64,000 nt of DNA, taken from Agromyces tardus (GTDB lineage Bacteria; Actinomycetota; Actinomycetes; Actinomycetales; Microbacteriaceae). The DNA lies in NCBI RefSeq assembly GCF_003710805.1, contig NZ_RHHB01000002.1, positions 1-64,000 on the forward strand, given 5' to 3'. This document shows positions 25,622 to 34,285 of the stretch, one piece after another (position 1 is the first letter of the stretch; every line of letters begins with the position of its first letter). A program made the position numbers and the translations under genes. Below the pieces are notes generated by a model. It was not told where the DNA came from. It worked only from the letters and a program-made list of their open reading frames with translations, and did not search any database.

Positions 25622-28240
25622 CTATGCCGTGGCGGCGGCGGTGAGCTCGGGCCCGAGCACCGCCTCGAACACGGCGCGACGCGGCATCCGTCGGCCCGCC
25701 GCACGGGCGGCCTCGAACTCGGCGGCCCGGTCGGAGGCGAGCACCGCCGCGACGAACGGCTGGTACGTCAGGTACGACCGCTGATCCGTGAGGCCCGTGC
25801 GCGCGCGCAGCGTCTCGGCCGCGCCGAGGAGGGTGCCCGCCCGGCGCAGGTCGCCGATCGCCGCCGCGGACGCGCTCAGCCCCTCGAGGGCGTACGCGGC
25901 GCCGTCGTCGTTGCGCAGCCGCGCCGCGAGCTCGAGGTTGCGCACGAAGGAGTGGGGATCGGGGCCGACCGACGCGAGCCGCGCCCATCCGATCTGCGTC
26001 AGCGCGATGCTCTCGACGAACAGGTCGCCCGAGCGCTCGGCCTCGGCCTGCGCCTCCTCGAAGAGCTGCAGCGCCTCGGCGGGCCGGCCGCGCTGCAGCA
26101 GGATGCGGCCGAGCGCGGTCCGGAGCAGCGCGCGGAACGTGGGGTCGCGCCGGACCTCGTCGATCTCGAGTGCGGCCCGCTGGCTCGCCTCCGCGCGTTC
26201 GATGTCGGGCTCGTCGATCGACATGCACGCGAGGGCGAGCACCGACAGTGCGATCCCCTCACCGAGCCCGTCGCCCACCTCGCGGAACAGCGCCGCGCTC
26301 TCCTCGAGTGGCTCCGTGCGCACGTCGCCGTCCGTCTGCCAGAGCGGCACCCACGCCGAATAGGCGAGCGCGATCGCCCGCGTACGCTTCGAGAGCGGCA
26401 GTCCGGCCTCGAGCACCCGGACCATCCACGCCTTCGCCTCAGGCAGCAGTCCGCGGATCCACCAGTACAGCAGCAGCCTCCAGACCGCGTCGGCCACCAC
26501 GTCGACCTCCTCGATCGCGATGAGGTGCCGGTAGGCGGCGCGGAGGTTGTCGCGCTCGGCCTCGAGCCGGGCGAGCGCGGTGACCTGCGTTGCGCCGCGC
26601 AGCATCGGCTCGATCTCGACGGCGAGCTGCACGTAGTGCTCGGCGTGGGCGCGGCGCACCGCCGCGGCATCCGGGTCGAGCTCGAAGCGCGCGGTCGCGA
26701 CCTCGCGCACCGTGCCGAGCATCGAGAAGAGCGGCACGCCGGCGTCGTCGCGCTGGCGCAGGAGGCTGCTGTCGACGAGCACGAGCAGGGTGCCGAGCAG
26801 GTCGGCGGCCCACGGGGCGCCGGCGGTGACCGCCTCGACGGCATCGAGGCTGAAGTCGCCTGCGAACACGCCGAGGCGGGCGAAGAGTGCCCGCGGCTCG
26901 GGCTCGAGCAGGTCGACGCTCCATTCGACGGTCGCCTGGATCGTGCGCTGGCGCTCCGGCACGTCGCGGGCCGCGTTCGCGAGCAGGGGCAGCATCCGGT
27001 CGAGCTTCGCGAGCATCGCGGCGGGCGTGAGCGCGCGGATGCAGGCGGCGGCGAGTTCGATCGCCAGCGGCACGCCGTCGAGCGCACGGCAGATGCGGGC
27101 GACGTCCTCGGCGTTCTCCGCGGTGATCTCGAACCGCGGATCCGCTGCCGTCGCCCGGTCCCGGAAGAGCCGCACGGCCGGGGCCTCGAGGATCGCCTCC
27201 ACCGACCCCTCCTCGGGCTCGGGCGGCAGGCTGAGCGGCTCGACGTCGAACACGTGCTCGCTCCGCAGGCGCAGCCGCGCGCGGCTCGTCACGAGCAGCG
27301 TGGCGCCGGGCAGGTCGTTGAGGAGCGCCATCAGGTCGGCGGCGGCCGGCAGCACCTGCTCGAAGTTGTCGAGCACGATGAGGTCGCGCCGGCCCGCGCG
27401 AGCGACCCCGAGCTGCTCGGACAGCGGCCGGTCGCGGGTGTCGCGCACCCCGAGCTCGCGCGCGATCGCCGGGAGCACGTCGGCCGGGTCGCGCACGTGC
27501 TCGAGCATCACGAAGGTGACGCGGTCGAACCGGTCGCCGGCGTTGCGGGCGACCTCGATCGCGAGGCGGCTCTTGCCGATGCCGCCGGGGCCCACGAGGG
27601 TGACGAGCCGACGCGCGTCGTCGTCGAGCCATGCGAGCAGGGTGGCGAGGTCGCGCTCGCGTCCGACCGCCTCGGAGAACGGCGCGGGGACGCGGCCGGC
27701 GGCGCCCGGCTCGTCGGGGGCGGACGCGGCCGGCCCCGCGGCATCCGCTCGCGACGCGTCGAAGCGCTCGGCGAGCAGCGTCGCGAGGTCGGCGGCCAGG
27801 AGGTCGGCGAGCTCGTCGGCGGTGGAGAAGGACTTGTACGACGCGGTGTCGTCGTCGCGGATGCGCTCGATGAGGCCGGCGAGCCGCTCCTCGCGCTGCG
27901 CGGGCTGCTTGACGTAGATGAGCTTGGGCATCTCGCGCGGAGCGAGGCGGTACTCGTCCTCGAGGCCCGAGACCTCCTCGCCGGACGCGACCCAGCCGTA
28001 CTGCTGCCAGTAGAGGCCCACGAACACGTCGCTCTGGTCGAGGTAGGCCCGGTAGAGCTCGCGGGGCGGATGCGGGCGCGCGCCGAGCTCGAACATCACC
28101 GGCGCGAGTCGCAGCTGCTCGATCGCGCCGCGTGCGGCGCGGCGTTCGGGCTCGAGCTCGCGCAGGGTGGAACTGACGAAGACCCGCAGGTGCTGGTCGG
28201 GCGTGCGGATCGGTGGAGCGTCGTAGCGGTCGTTCACCAC
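25622..28240 (-). CDS. DUF4062-NB-ARC-TPR STAND ATPase (copy 2)
   Basis: An 872-residue paralogue of the 16038-18665 protein, co-linear over its whole length. DUF4062 is at about 17-110 (LRVFVSSTLRELEPERRAA, LDQSDVFVGLYWQQYGWV, MPKLIYVK). Walker A GPGGIGKS is at 217-224, Walker B is DLIVLDNFEQ, and VPLAIELAAACIRAL closes the NTPase. TPR-like helices follow to the C-terminus (ASDRAAEFEAARAAGRRMPR). Long identical runs such as EQLGVARAGRRDLIVLD are shared. GTG 28240 (or 28237) follows GGAGG. It lies between levansucrase and the large GH32 gene but has no operator of that regulon. A regulatory role in the fructan cluster or a defence/immune role are both possible; neither is shown. Confidence 0.85.
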   Translation of the reverse strand: MVNDRYDAPPIRTPDQHLRVFVSSTLRELEPERRAARGAIEQLRLAPVMFELGARPHPPRELYRAYLDQSDVFVGLYWQQYGWVASGEEVSGLEDEYRLAPREMPKLIYVKQPAQREERLAGLIERIRDDDTASYKSFSTADELADLLAADLATLLAERFDASRADAAGPAASAPDEPGAAGRVPAPFSEAVGRERDLATLLAWLDDDARRLVTLVGPGGIGKSRLAIEVARNAGDRFDRVTFVMLEHVRDPADVLPAIARELGVRDTRDRPLSEQLGVARAGRRDLIVLDNFEQVLPAAADLMALLNDLPGATLLVTSRARLRLRSEHVFDVEPLSLPPEPEEGSVEAILEAPAVRLFRDRATAADPRFEITAENAEDVARICRALDGVPLAIELAAACIRALTPAAMLAKLDRMLPLLANAARDVPERQRTIQATVEWSVDLLEPEPRALFARLGVFAGDFSLDAVEAVTAGAPWAADLLGTLLVLVDSSLLRQRDDAGVPLFSMLGTVREVATARFELDPDAAAVRRAHAEHYVQLAVEIEPMLRGATQVTALARLEAERDNLRAAYRHLIAIEEVDVVADAVWRLLLYWWIRGLLPEAKAWMVRVLEAGLPLSKRTRAIALAYSAWVPLWQTDGDVRTEPLEESAALFREVGDGLGEGIALSVLALACMSIDEPDIERAEASQRAALEIDEVRRDPTFRALLRTALGRILLQRGRPAEALQLFEEAQAEAERSGDLFVESIALTQIGWARLASVGPDPHSFVRNLELAARLRNDDGAAYALEGLSASAAAIGDLRRAGTLLGAAETLRARTGLTDQRSYLTYQPFVAAVLASDRAAEFEAARAAGRRMPRRAVFEAVLGPELTAAATA

Positions 28241-28433
28241 CGCGCCTCCGCCCCCCGGTCGCGCCTGCCCCGCGGCTGCATGCTGCCATTCTGGGCTGTC
28301 GCGGGCGACGGCGTCCAGCATCGCCGACCCGCGTCGACCCGGCGGAGTCCGCGCCGGCGCAGTCCGGGGGCTGCCGGGGCTCGGCGCGGGTGGGGTGCGG
28401 CCATCCACGCCGCCGCACCCCGACCCGGCCGGT

Positions 28434-31382
28434 TCAGCCGGCGACCCGCACGACGAGCACACCCCCCGGCGTGACGCCCGCCGAGTTCTCGAGCTCGATC
28501 GTGTAGCGGTGCTCGCCCGGCGCTGCGCCCGCGATGTGGAACGCGAAGGTGCGCTCGGAGGTCGAGGTGCGGTACACGCGGTCGAGCACATGCCCGCCCT
28601 CGAGCAGCCGCACCACCGTCGTCGGCTGGCCCTTTCCGACCTTGACCTTGAGGTCGTAGGCGCCATCGGCGTCGGGTCCGTTCCGTGGTCCGGTCAGCGC
28701 GGTGAGCTCGGCCGCGGGTGGCGCGGCGGTCGCACCATCGGTGCCCGCCTCCCTGTACATCGCGCCGTGCAGCGGGGTCACCCTCAGCGATTCGAGCCGG
28801 GCGTCACCCCCCTCGGACCACAGGCCGATCGCCCGGGCGCCCGAGTTCGGGAACACCTGGTCGGTGATCGTGGTACGACCGTCGGCGGCGAAGACCTCGA
28901 CCGATGCCCGATCGACGTACACCGACAGGGCGATCGTGCCGTCCGCCCGGAGCGCGACCGGCGCGTCCTCGATCGACGCGAACGCCGGATGGAACCCGGT
29001 GTTCCCCGAGTCGCGCCGATCGACGAAGAGGCGGGCGGATGCAGCGTCGTAGCCGATCCGCGTCGCGGACTCGCCGTCGCCGAGCACGCTCAGCCCGGCC
29101 GCCGTCGCGTCACCGGGACGGATCACCGCGTCGATGCGCACGACGTCCCCGGAGACCGGCAGCGTCTCGGCGCCCTCGGCGATCGGCCGCGCGCCATCCG
29201 TGAATGCCACGTCGGGGCGTTCGAGCTCGGCGAACTCGGGCACGACCCGCTGCGCGAGGCGCGGCCCTCGGTCGGTCGTCACGAGCGACACCTCGCGCGG
29301 CAGCGCCATGGCGCTGCGCCACGAACCCGTCGGGATGTCGTTCGCGTAGTCCCAGTCGTTCATCCAGCCGAGCATCACCCTGCGGCCGTCGGGGGCGCCG
29401 TTGAACGACACCGTCGCGTAGTAGTCACGGCCCCAGTCGAGCCAGTCGTAGCCCTCGATGCGCGGTGCGGCTGCGGCATCCGAGAACATCACCTGGTCGA
29501 CGAGCACATGGCCCCAGCCGAAGCGGTTGTTGTCGACGATGCGCACGGATGCCTCGCGGCCCGCGAACTCGGCGACGTCCCAGCTCACCCAGTCGAGGTT
29601 CTCGCTGTTGCGGCCAGTGGCCGTGCGCACGACCTCGCCGTCGACGACGAGGTTGACCGACGTCTCCTCGGAGCGCGATTGCGCGGGTTCGGCGCCGAGC
29701 ACGAGGTGGTCGACCGTGAGGTGGCCCCAGCCGCCGGTCGCCTCGTCGTGCACCTGGAACCGCGCGTCACGACCCGCGAACTCGGCGACGTCCCACGACC
29801 GCCAGTTCAGCTGGCCCGCCTCGGGGCCGGTGGCGGTGCGCACGACCTCGCCGTCGACGAGCAGCCGGACCTCGAGCGACCCGTCGAGTCGCTTGCCCCC
29901 GCCGAGGAGGAACGACAGGTCGGTCTCGCCGTCCCGGATCGTGAACGTCGGGGAGGTGAGGTCACCCAGGTTGTCGTCGCCCCTCGGGCCGCCCTCCCAG
30001 GTGTTGAGGCGCTTGGCGCCGAGGTAGTAGTCCCCGCCTGCGGTGGACGGGTTGCGCCAGGGCTCGGCCGCCAGGTCGCCGGTGGCCTCCCAGCCGGTGT
30101 CCGCGAGCGTGGTGCCGTCGGCGAACTCGAAGCCGTCGAAGAGCAGGCGACCCGCGGGCGGCTCGTTGCCGAGCTGCGTGCCCTCGAGGTGGGGGTGGTT
30201 GCCGCCGCCGACGAGCAGGTTCACGAAGCGATCGCCGATCGTGAACGCGGGGGACTCGAGTGCGCCGATCGGCCAGTCGCCGTCGTTGAAGCCGTTCACG
30301 AGGCCGGCGCCGATGAAGCCCGAGACGGCGTTCTGGCCGGGCAGGGTTCCGGATGCCGGAGCGTCGCCCCAGGGGCCGTTGCGCCAGTTCCCGGGCTCGT
30401 TGCCGACGGTCCAGCCGTCGTAGGAGCCGCCGTCGAAGCCCGCGAACAGGTCGCCGTCGGGCGCCGCGGCATCGGACACCGTGCTCTCGGAGGTGAAGGT
30501 CGTCCCGTCGAAGTCGCCCACGAAGTACTGGCCGCCCGAGCCGCCCGCGACCGAGCCCGGGTTGAGGTTCACGACGAGCACCCACTTCGTGTTCGCCGGG
30601 TCGCCGTCGACGGGGAGCGGGAACAGGTCGGGGCACTCCCAGATGCCGCCCGTGGCGTTGGCGGGCCCGAAGTCGCTGAGGTGGGTCCAGTTCCTGAGGT
30701 CGTCGCTCCGGTAGAGCACGACCTTGTACTGCAGCGCCTCGACCGCCGCCATGACCCAGTAGGACTCGCCCGTGCCGGGGTTCGTGTAGCGGAACACCTT
30801 GGGGTCGCGGAAGTTCGCCGAACCGCGGTCGAGCACGGGGTTGCCGGCGTACTTGGTCCACGTCAGGCCGTGGTCGGTGCTGTAGGCGATCGACTGCGCC
30901 TGCGTGCCCGCGCGGGTGGGGTGCGCCGGCGTGTACGCGCTCGTGTAGATCGCGACCATCGGCGGATCCCCGGCGGTGCCGAAGCCCGAGGTGTTGCCCT
31001 CGTCGACGACGACCGACCCGGAGAAGATGTCCTCGATCGCGGTGCCGCCCTCGTCGAAGGTCTGCGCGATGGCGAGGGGCTGCTCCTCCCAGTGCAGGAG
31101 GTCGGTGCTCGTCGCGTGGCCCCAGCTCATGTTGCCCCAGCGGGTGCCGTACGGGTTGTGCTGGAAGAACAGGTGCCAGGTGCCGTCGTCGTAGACGAGG
31201 CCGTTCGGGTCGTTCATCCAGTTCCGCTCCGGCGAGAAGTGGAGGTACGGCCGGTACTGCTCCTCGGCCGGGTTCGGATCGGCTGCCTCCTCGGCGGCGG
31301 CGGGTTGCAGCGAGAGGAGGGATGCAGCGGTCGCGGCCACGGCCACGATCGCGAGTGTTCGGAGAGTTGATACCGTCGTCAT
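28434..31382 (-). CDS. Large secreted GH32 fructanase with nested insert modules (GH32-2)
   Basis: A 982-residue secreted exo-levanase/inulinase-like enzyme. Signal peptide 1-30 (ends LQPAAA). GH32 catalytic residues: WMNDPNG (55-61), FRDPK (191-195), ECPDLF (249-254). The propeller is then interrupted at about 308-645 and resumes at WGRDYYATVSF. The insert holds two related beta-sandwich-like modules; the second (about 409-570) sits inside the first, whose own end (VNLVVDGEVVRTATG to VMFSD) resumes at about 575. The GH32 C-terminal sandwich runs to about 860, followed by a C-terminal Ig-like domain (about 885-982). The inserts are probably carbohydrate-binding. The promoter carries the TGACATCGTTGTCA operator. 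Confidence 0.9.
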   Translation of the reverse strand: MTTVSTLRTLAIVAVAATAASLLSLQPAAAEEAADPNPAEEQYRPYLHFSPERNWMNDPNGLVYDDGTWHLFFQHNPYGTRWGNMSWGHATSTDLLHWEEQPLAIAQTFDEGGTAIEDIFSGSVVVDEGNTSGFGTAGDPPMVAIYTSAYTPAHPTRAGTQAQSIAYSTDHGLTWTKYAGNPVLDRGSANFRDPKVFRYTNPGTGESYWVMAAVEALQYKVVLYRSDDLRNWTHLSDFGPANATGGIWECPDLFPLPVDGDPANTKWVLVVNLNPGSVAGGSGGQYFVGDFDGTTFTSESTVSDAAAPDGDLFAGFDGGSYDGWTVGNEPGNWRNGPWGDAPASGTLPGQNAVSGFIGAGLVNGFNDGDWPIGALESPAFTIGDRFVNLLVGGGNHPHLEGTQLGNEPPAGRLLFDGFEFADGTTLADTGWEATGDLAAEPWRNPSTAGGDYYLGAKRLNTWEGGPRGDDNLGDLTSPTFTIRDGETDLSFLLGGGKRLDGSLEVRLLVDGEVVRTATGPEAGQLNWRSWDVAEFAGRDARFQVHDEATGGWGHLTVDHLVLGAEPAQSRSEETSVNLVVDGEVVRTATGRNSENLDWVSWDVAEFAGREASVRIVDNNRFGWGHVLVDQVMFSDAAAAPRIEGYDWLDWGRDYYATVSFNGAPDGRRVMLGWMNDWDYANDIPTGSWRSAMALPREVSLVTTDRGPRLAQRVVPEFAELERPDVAFTDGARPIAEGAETLPVSGDVVRIDAVIRPGDATAAGLSVLGDGESATRIGYDAASARLFVDRRDSGNTGFHPAFASIEDAPVALRADGTIALSVYVDRASVEVFAADGRTTITDQVFPNSGARAIGLWSEGGDARLESLRVTPLHGAMYREAGTDGATAAPPAAELTALTGPRNGPDADGAYDLKVKVGKGQPTTVVRLLEGGHVLDRVYRTSTSERTFAFHIAGAAPGEHRYTIELENSAGVTPGGVLVVRVAG

Positions 31383-31423
31383 CGACTGGTTCGCCCTTCA
31401 GTGCAGTGGTCACTCATGAGCAG

Positions 31424-31479
31424 TGACATCGTTGTCAGGATTCGGCGCGATGCTACGCACTGTCGACCGGACAATTCAA
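31424..31479 (-). promoter_or_regulatory. GH32-2 promoter with a TGACATCGTTGTCA operator
   Basis: Reading leftward: TTGAAT (31474-31479), an 18-bp spacer and TAGCAT (31450-31455) form the promoter. The operator TGACATCGTTGTCA (31424-31437) lies just downstream of the expected start of transcription, so bound repressor would block it. Confidence 0.75.
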
Positions 31480-31537
31480 GGCCCGGTCTTCGACGGCTGC
31501 GGGCGACGGGCCTGCTGGTGCTGCGTACGCTCGGAGC

Positions 31538-32059
31538 ATGGCTCTGAACGTCCTCGTGCGCCCCGCCGCGATCGCGGATGCCCCCGGCATCGCCGACGTG
31601 CACTGGCGCAGCCACCAGGCCACCTACGTCGAGCCCGGACGGGTGGCGCGCGACGTCGTCGAGGCGTGGACGATGCGCGACCGCATCCTCGCATGGACGA
31701 CGAACGTGGCGATCGCCTCCGGCGCGTTCCCGCCGCCGGAGGGCTTCCGACGCATGACCGTCTGGGTCGCGGTCGACGACGGCCGGGTGGTCGGCTGGGC
31801 GAACACGAGCCGCGGGCGGGACGCCGACGCCCCGCGCGACCTCGAGCTCGAGGGCCTCTACGTGCTCGACGACTACCACGGCCGCGGGGTCGGGCAGGCC
31901 CTCGTCGACGCTGCGATCGGAACCCGCCCGTCGTATCTCTGGGTGCTCGACGACAATCCGCGCGCCCAGGCGTTCTACCGCCGCAACGGCTTCGCCTTCG
32001 ACGGAGCCGAGAAGATCGACGAGTCCTGGCACGTGCGCGAGCTTCGCATGGTGCGCTGA
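31538..32059 (+). CDS. GNAT-family N-acetyltransferase
   Basis: A 173-residue acetyltransferase. The acetyl-CoA binding motif is LEGLYVLDDYHGRGVGQALV (R/Q-x-x-G-x-G/A form RGVGQA), followed by LWVLDDNPRAQAFYRRNGF, the usual motif B of RimI-like proteins. ATG 31538 lies 6 nt after a TACGCT box, with GGAG between. The substrate (an amine on a small molecule, antibiotic or protein) is unknown. It sits between the divergent GH32-2 promoter and LacI-2 (41-nt gap). No obvious role in fructan use. Confidence 0.85.
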   Translation: MALNVLVRPAAIADAPGIADVHWRSHQATYVEPGRVARDVVEAWTMRDRILAWTTNVAIASGAFPPPEGFRRMTVWVAVDDGRVVGWANTSRGRDADAPRDLELEGLYVLDDYHGRGVGQALVDAAIGTRPSYLWVLDDNPRAQAFYRRNGFAFDGAEKIDESWHVRELRMVR

Positions 32060-32100
32060 GGCGTGCTCCGGGCCGCCCGCGCCGCGTAGGCTCCATGGTC

Positions 32101-33345
32101 ATGGGGGACTCGCCGGGGAATCGACGCACGCCGCCCGCTCGCAGCGGGCGACCGGGAATCGCCGACGTGGCGGCCGAGGCCGGGGTGTCGCCCTCGACGG
32201 TGTCGAGCGCGCTGAACGGCACCCGCGCGGTGCGCCCCGAGACCAGGGAGCGCGTCCTCCGGGCGGCCGAACGACTCGGCTACCTTCCGTCCAAGGCGCC
32301 CAAGGCGCCCAAGGCGCCCAAGGCGCCCAAGGCGTCCACGGCGCCCACGGCGCCCAAGGCGCCCGAGGCGTCCAAGGCGCCCGAGGCGTCCAAGGCGCCC
32401 GAGGCGTCCAAGGCGCCCGAGGCGTCCAAGGCGCCCGACGCCCCCAGGGCCGCTCGGGAGGAGTCGCCGCGACCGACCCGAGTCATCGGCGTCATCACCG
32501 ACGGCATCGCCACGACGCCCTTCGCCGGCCGTATCGTGCAGGGCGCGCAGGAGGTCGCACGCGAGCGGGGCGCCCTGCTCATGGTGCTCGACTCCGGCGG
32601 CGACCCAGAGCTCGAGGCGCACCACCTGTGCTCCCTCCCCGAGCACGGCGTCGACGGCGTGCTCTACACGCGCACGGTGCACGCGGAGGTCGAGCGCCCG
32701 CGCGAGCTGGGCGACCTCCCCGTCGTGCTCGTGGGCGCGGCGCCCGCCGACGGCTGGACCGTGCCCGCTGTCGTGCCCGACGAGTACGCCCTCGCGAGCG
32801 CTGCCGTCGCGCACCTGCTGGAGGTGGGGCACCGCCGCTTCGCGTTCCTCACCTCGGACGAGGACACCCCCGCCACGCGCGGGCGCGCCGACGGCTTCGC
32901 ATCCGCCCTCGCGCCCGCGTGGTACGACGGCGCTCGGTCCGTCGTCGAGCGCGCCGCGCCCGACGCGGCGGGCGGTCGGCGCGTGGCCCGGCGCCTGCTC
33001 CACCTCCCCGTCGGGGAGCGGCCCACGGCGATCGTCTGCTTCAACGACCAGATGGCGATGGGCGTCTACCAGGGAGCGGAGGCGCTGGGCCTCGAGGTGC
33101 CGCGCGATGCCTCGGTGCTCGGCATCGGCGACCTCGAACTGCTCACCGAGTCGCTCGACCCCCCGCTCTCCACCGTGGCGCTGCCGCACCGCGAGATGGG
33201 GCGCTGGGGCATGACCGCGCTGCTCGCGCTGCTCGAGGGCAGGGCGGCGGATGCCGCGGAGCCGGTGCAGCTCGCGGGCGAACTCGTCGAGCGTCGCTCC
33301 GTCGCTCGGCCGCGTCGCCTGATCCCCTGGCTCACCGGGCGCTGA
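32101..33345 (+). CDS. LacI-family regulator with a repeat-expanded hinge (LacI-2)
   Basis: A 414-residue paralogue of LacI-1. The helix-turn-helix is VAAEAGVSPSTVSSALNG. Where LacI-1 has the hinge helix PNPIASGLRLQR, this protein has 17 tandem triplets of the form (K/E/T/D)A(P/S), residues 65-115, then an Arg/Pro linker before the sensor domain (RVIGVITDGIATTPFAGRIV). The sensor domain is intact, ending LPHREMGRWGMTALLALL. ATG 32101 is 8 nt after TAGGCT, as in LacI-1. In ordinary LacI proteins the hinge helix inserts in the minor groove and transmits the ligand signal, so DNA binding or allostery may be altered. Possible regulator of GH32-1. Confidence 0.85.
   Translation: MGDSPGNRRTPPARSGRPGIADVAAEAGVSPSTVSSALNGTRAVRPETRERVLRAAERLGYLPSKAPKAPKAPKAPKASTAPTAPKAPEASKAPEASKAPEASKAPEASKAPDAPRAAREESPRPTRVIGVITDGIATTPFAGRIVQGAQEVARERGALLMVLDSGGDPELEAHHLCSLPEHGVDGVLYTRTVHAEVERPRELGDLPVVLVGAAPADGWTVPAVVPDEYALASAAVAHLLEVGHRRFAFLTSDEDTPATRGRADGFASALAPAWYDGARSVVERAAPDAAGGRRVARRLLHLPVGERPTAIVCFNDQMAMGVYQGAEALGLEVPRDASVLGIGDLELLTESLDPPLSTVALPHREMGRWGMTALLALLEGRAADAAEPVQLAGELVERRSVARPRRLIPWLTGR
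32293..32445 (+). repeat. 9-bp/18-bp tandem repeat inside LacI-2
   Basis: Seventeen contiguous 9-bp units, all in frame: four AAGGCGCCC units, four variants, then four 18-bp units GAGGCGTCCAAGGCGCCC and a final GACGCCCCC. It encodes (KAP)4, KAS-TAP-TAP-KAP, (EASKAP)4, DAP. Near-identity of units suggests recent slippage expansion and possible length polymorphism. Confidence 0.9.
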
Positions 33346-33375
33346 GCGCCGCCGCACACGACCGCCGCGCTCGGC

Positions 33376-34281
33376 TCAGGCCTCCGGCGGCACTCGCAGC
33401 AGCGCGCCTTCGGCGCGCACGGTCGCCGCGGCGATGCGCATCGCGTGCTCGAGCGCGGCCTGCCATTCCGCGTCCGTCGACGGCACGCCCGCCGTCGCGA
33501 TCTCGTGCGTGATCGCCGCGAGGGTGGCGTCGCCGCCGCCCATCGTGTCGATCACGGGGCCGTCGAGTGGCACGATCCCCGCGCGCACGGCGCTCCCGCG
33601 GTGGTGCACGGCAGCCCCGTCGCGTCCGGCAGTCGCGAGCACCGCCGGGTCGCCCACCGCGAGGATCCGGTCGACGAACTCGGAGAGCGGTGCGTCGAGC
33701 AGCAGCTCGGCGTCGTCGTCGCCGATCTTCGCCACGAGCGATCGCGACGCGAAGTCGAGGAAGTTGTCGAGGAACCGGGCGCGGTCGTGCATCATGCCCG
33801 AACGCGGGTTGCCGTCGACGACGACGCGCTCCGCGGGCCGGGCGATCGCGTCGACGAGTGCCCGGTACTGCGCCTCGTCATCGAACGGGAAGCAGCTGAC
33901 CACCACCAGGTCGGCCTCGTCGAAGGCGTCGAGCGTGGCCTCGTCGAACCGCAGGGCCCGGCGCTGGGCCGCCTCGTTGAACTCGTAGCGCGGCTCGCCG
34001 TCGGTGCGGTCGCTGACCGCACGCGAGGTGCCGTGCGGCGAGGGGCTCGCGACCAGGTCGACGCCGTGCTCCGCGAGGAAGGAGCGGATCTCGTCGCCCG
34101 GCGCGTCGTCGCCCACCATCGCGACCAGCGTGGGGCGATGGCCGAGCACGGCGAGTCCGACGGCGACGTTCAAGGCGGCACCGCCGACGAAGTCGCGCGA
34201 GCCGGTCGCGTCGCGCAGCTCGTCGATGAGTGCGTCGCCGACGACGACGATGTTCGCAGGGGAACCGATGGGCTGCGACAT
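33376..34281 (-). CDS. PfkB-family sugar kinase, probable fructokinase
   Basis: A 301-residue ribokinase/PfkB-family kinase. N-terminal substrate motif VVVGDALIDEL with GGAALNVAVGLAVLG; the C-terminal catalytic motif is DTMGGGDATLAA (consensus DTxGAGD, here Gly for Ala, with the catalytic Asp retained). It would phosphorylate the fructose brought in by the ABC importer of 35465-38609, most simply to fructose 6-phosphate. It begins 4 nt after the LacI-3 stop, so it is in the same transcript and under the same TGACAACGATGTCA operator. The exact sugar and position phosphorylated are inferred from context. Confidence 0.85.
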   Translation of the reverse strand: MSQPIGSPANIVVVGDALIDELRDATGSRDFVGGAALNVAVGLAVLGHRPTLVAMVGDDAPGDEIRSFLAEHGVDLVASPSPHGTSRAVSDRTDGEPRYEFNEAAQRRALRFDEATLDAFDEADLVVVSCFPFDDEAQYRALVDAIARPAERVVVDGNPRSGMMHDRARFLDNFLDFASRSLVAKIGDDDAELLLDAPLSEFVDRILAVGDPAVLATAGRDGAAVHHRGSAVRAGIVPLDGPVIDTMGGGDATLAAITHEIATAGVPSTDAEWQAALEHAMRIAAATVRAEGALLRVPPEA

Positions 34282-34285
34282 CCGC

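Noticed and set aside
28241-28433. Small gene between STAND copy 2 and GH32-2
   Set aside because: No frame with a ribosome site and plausible composition; it is best read as upstream and downstream untranslated DNA.
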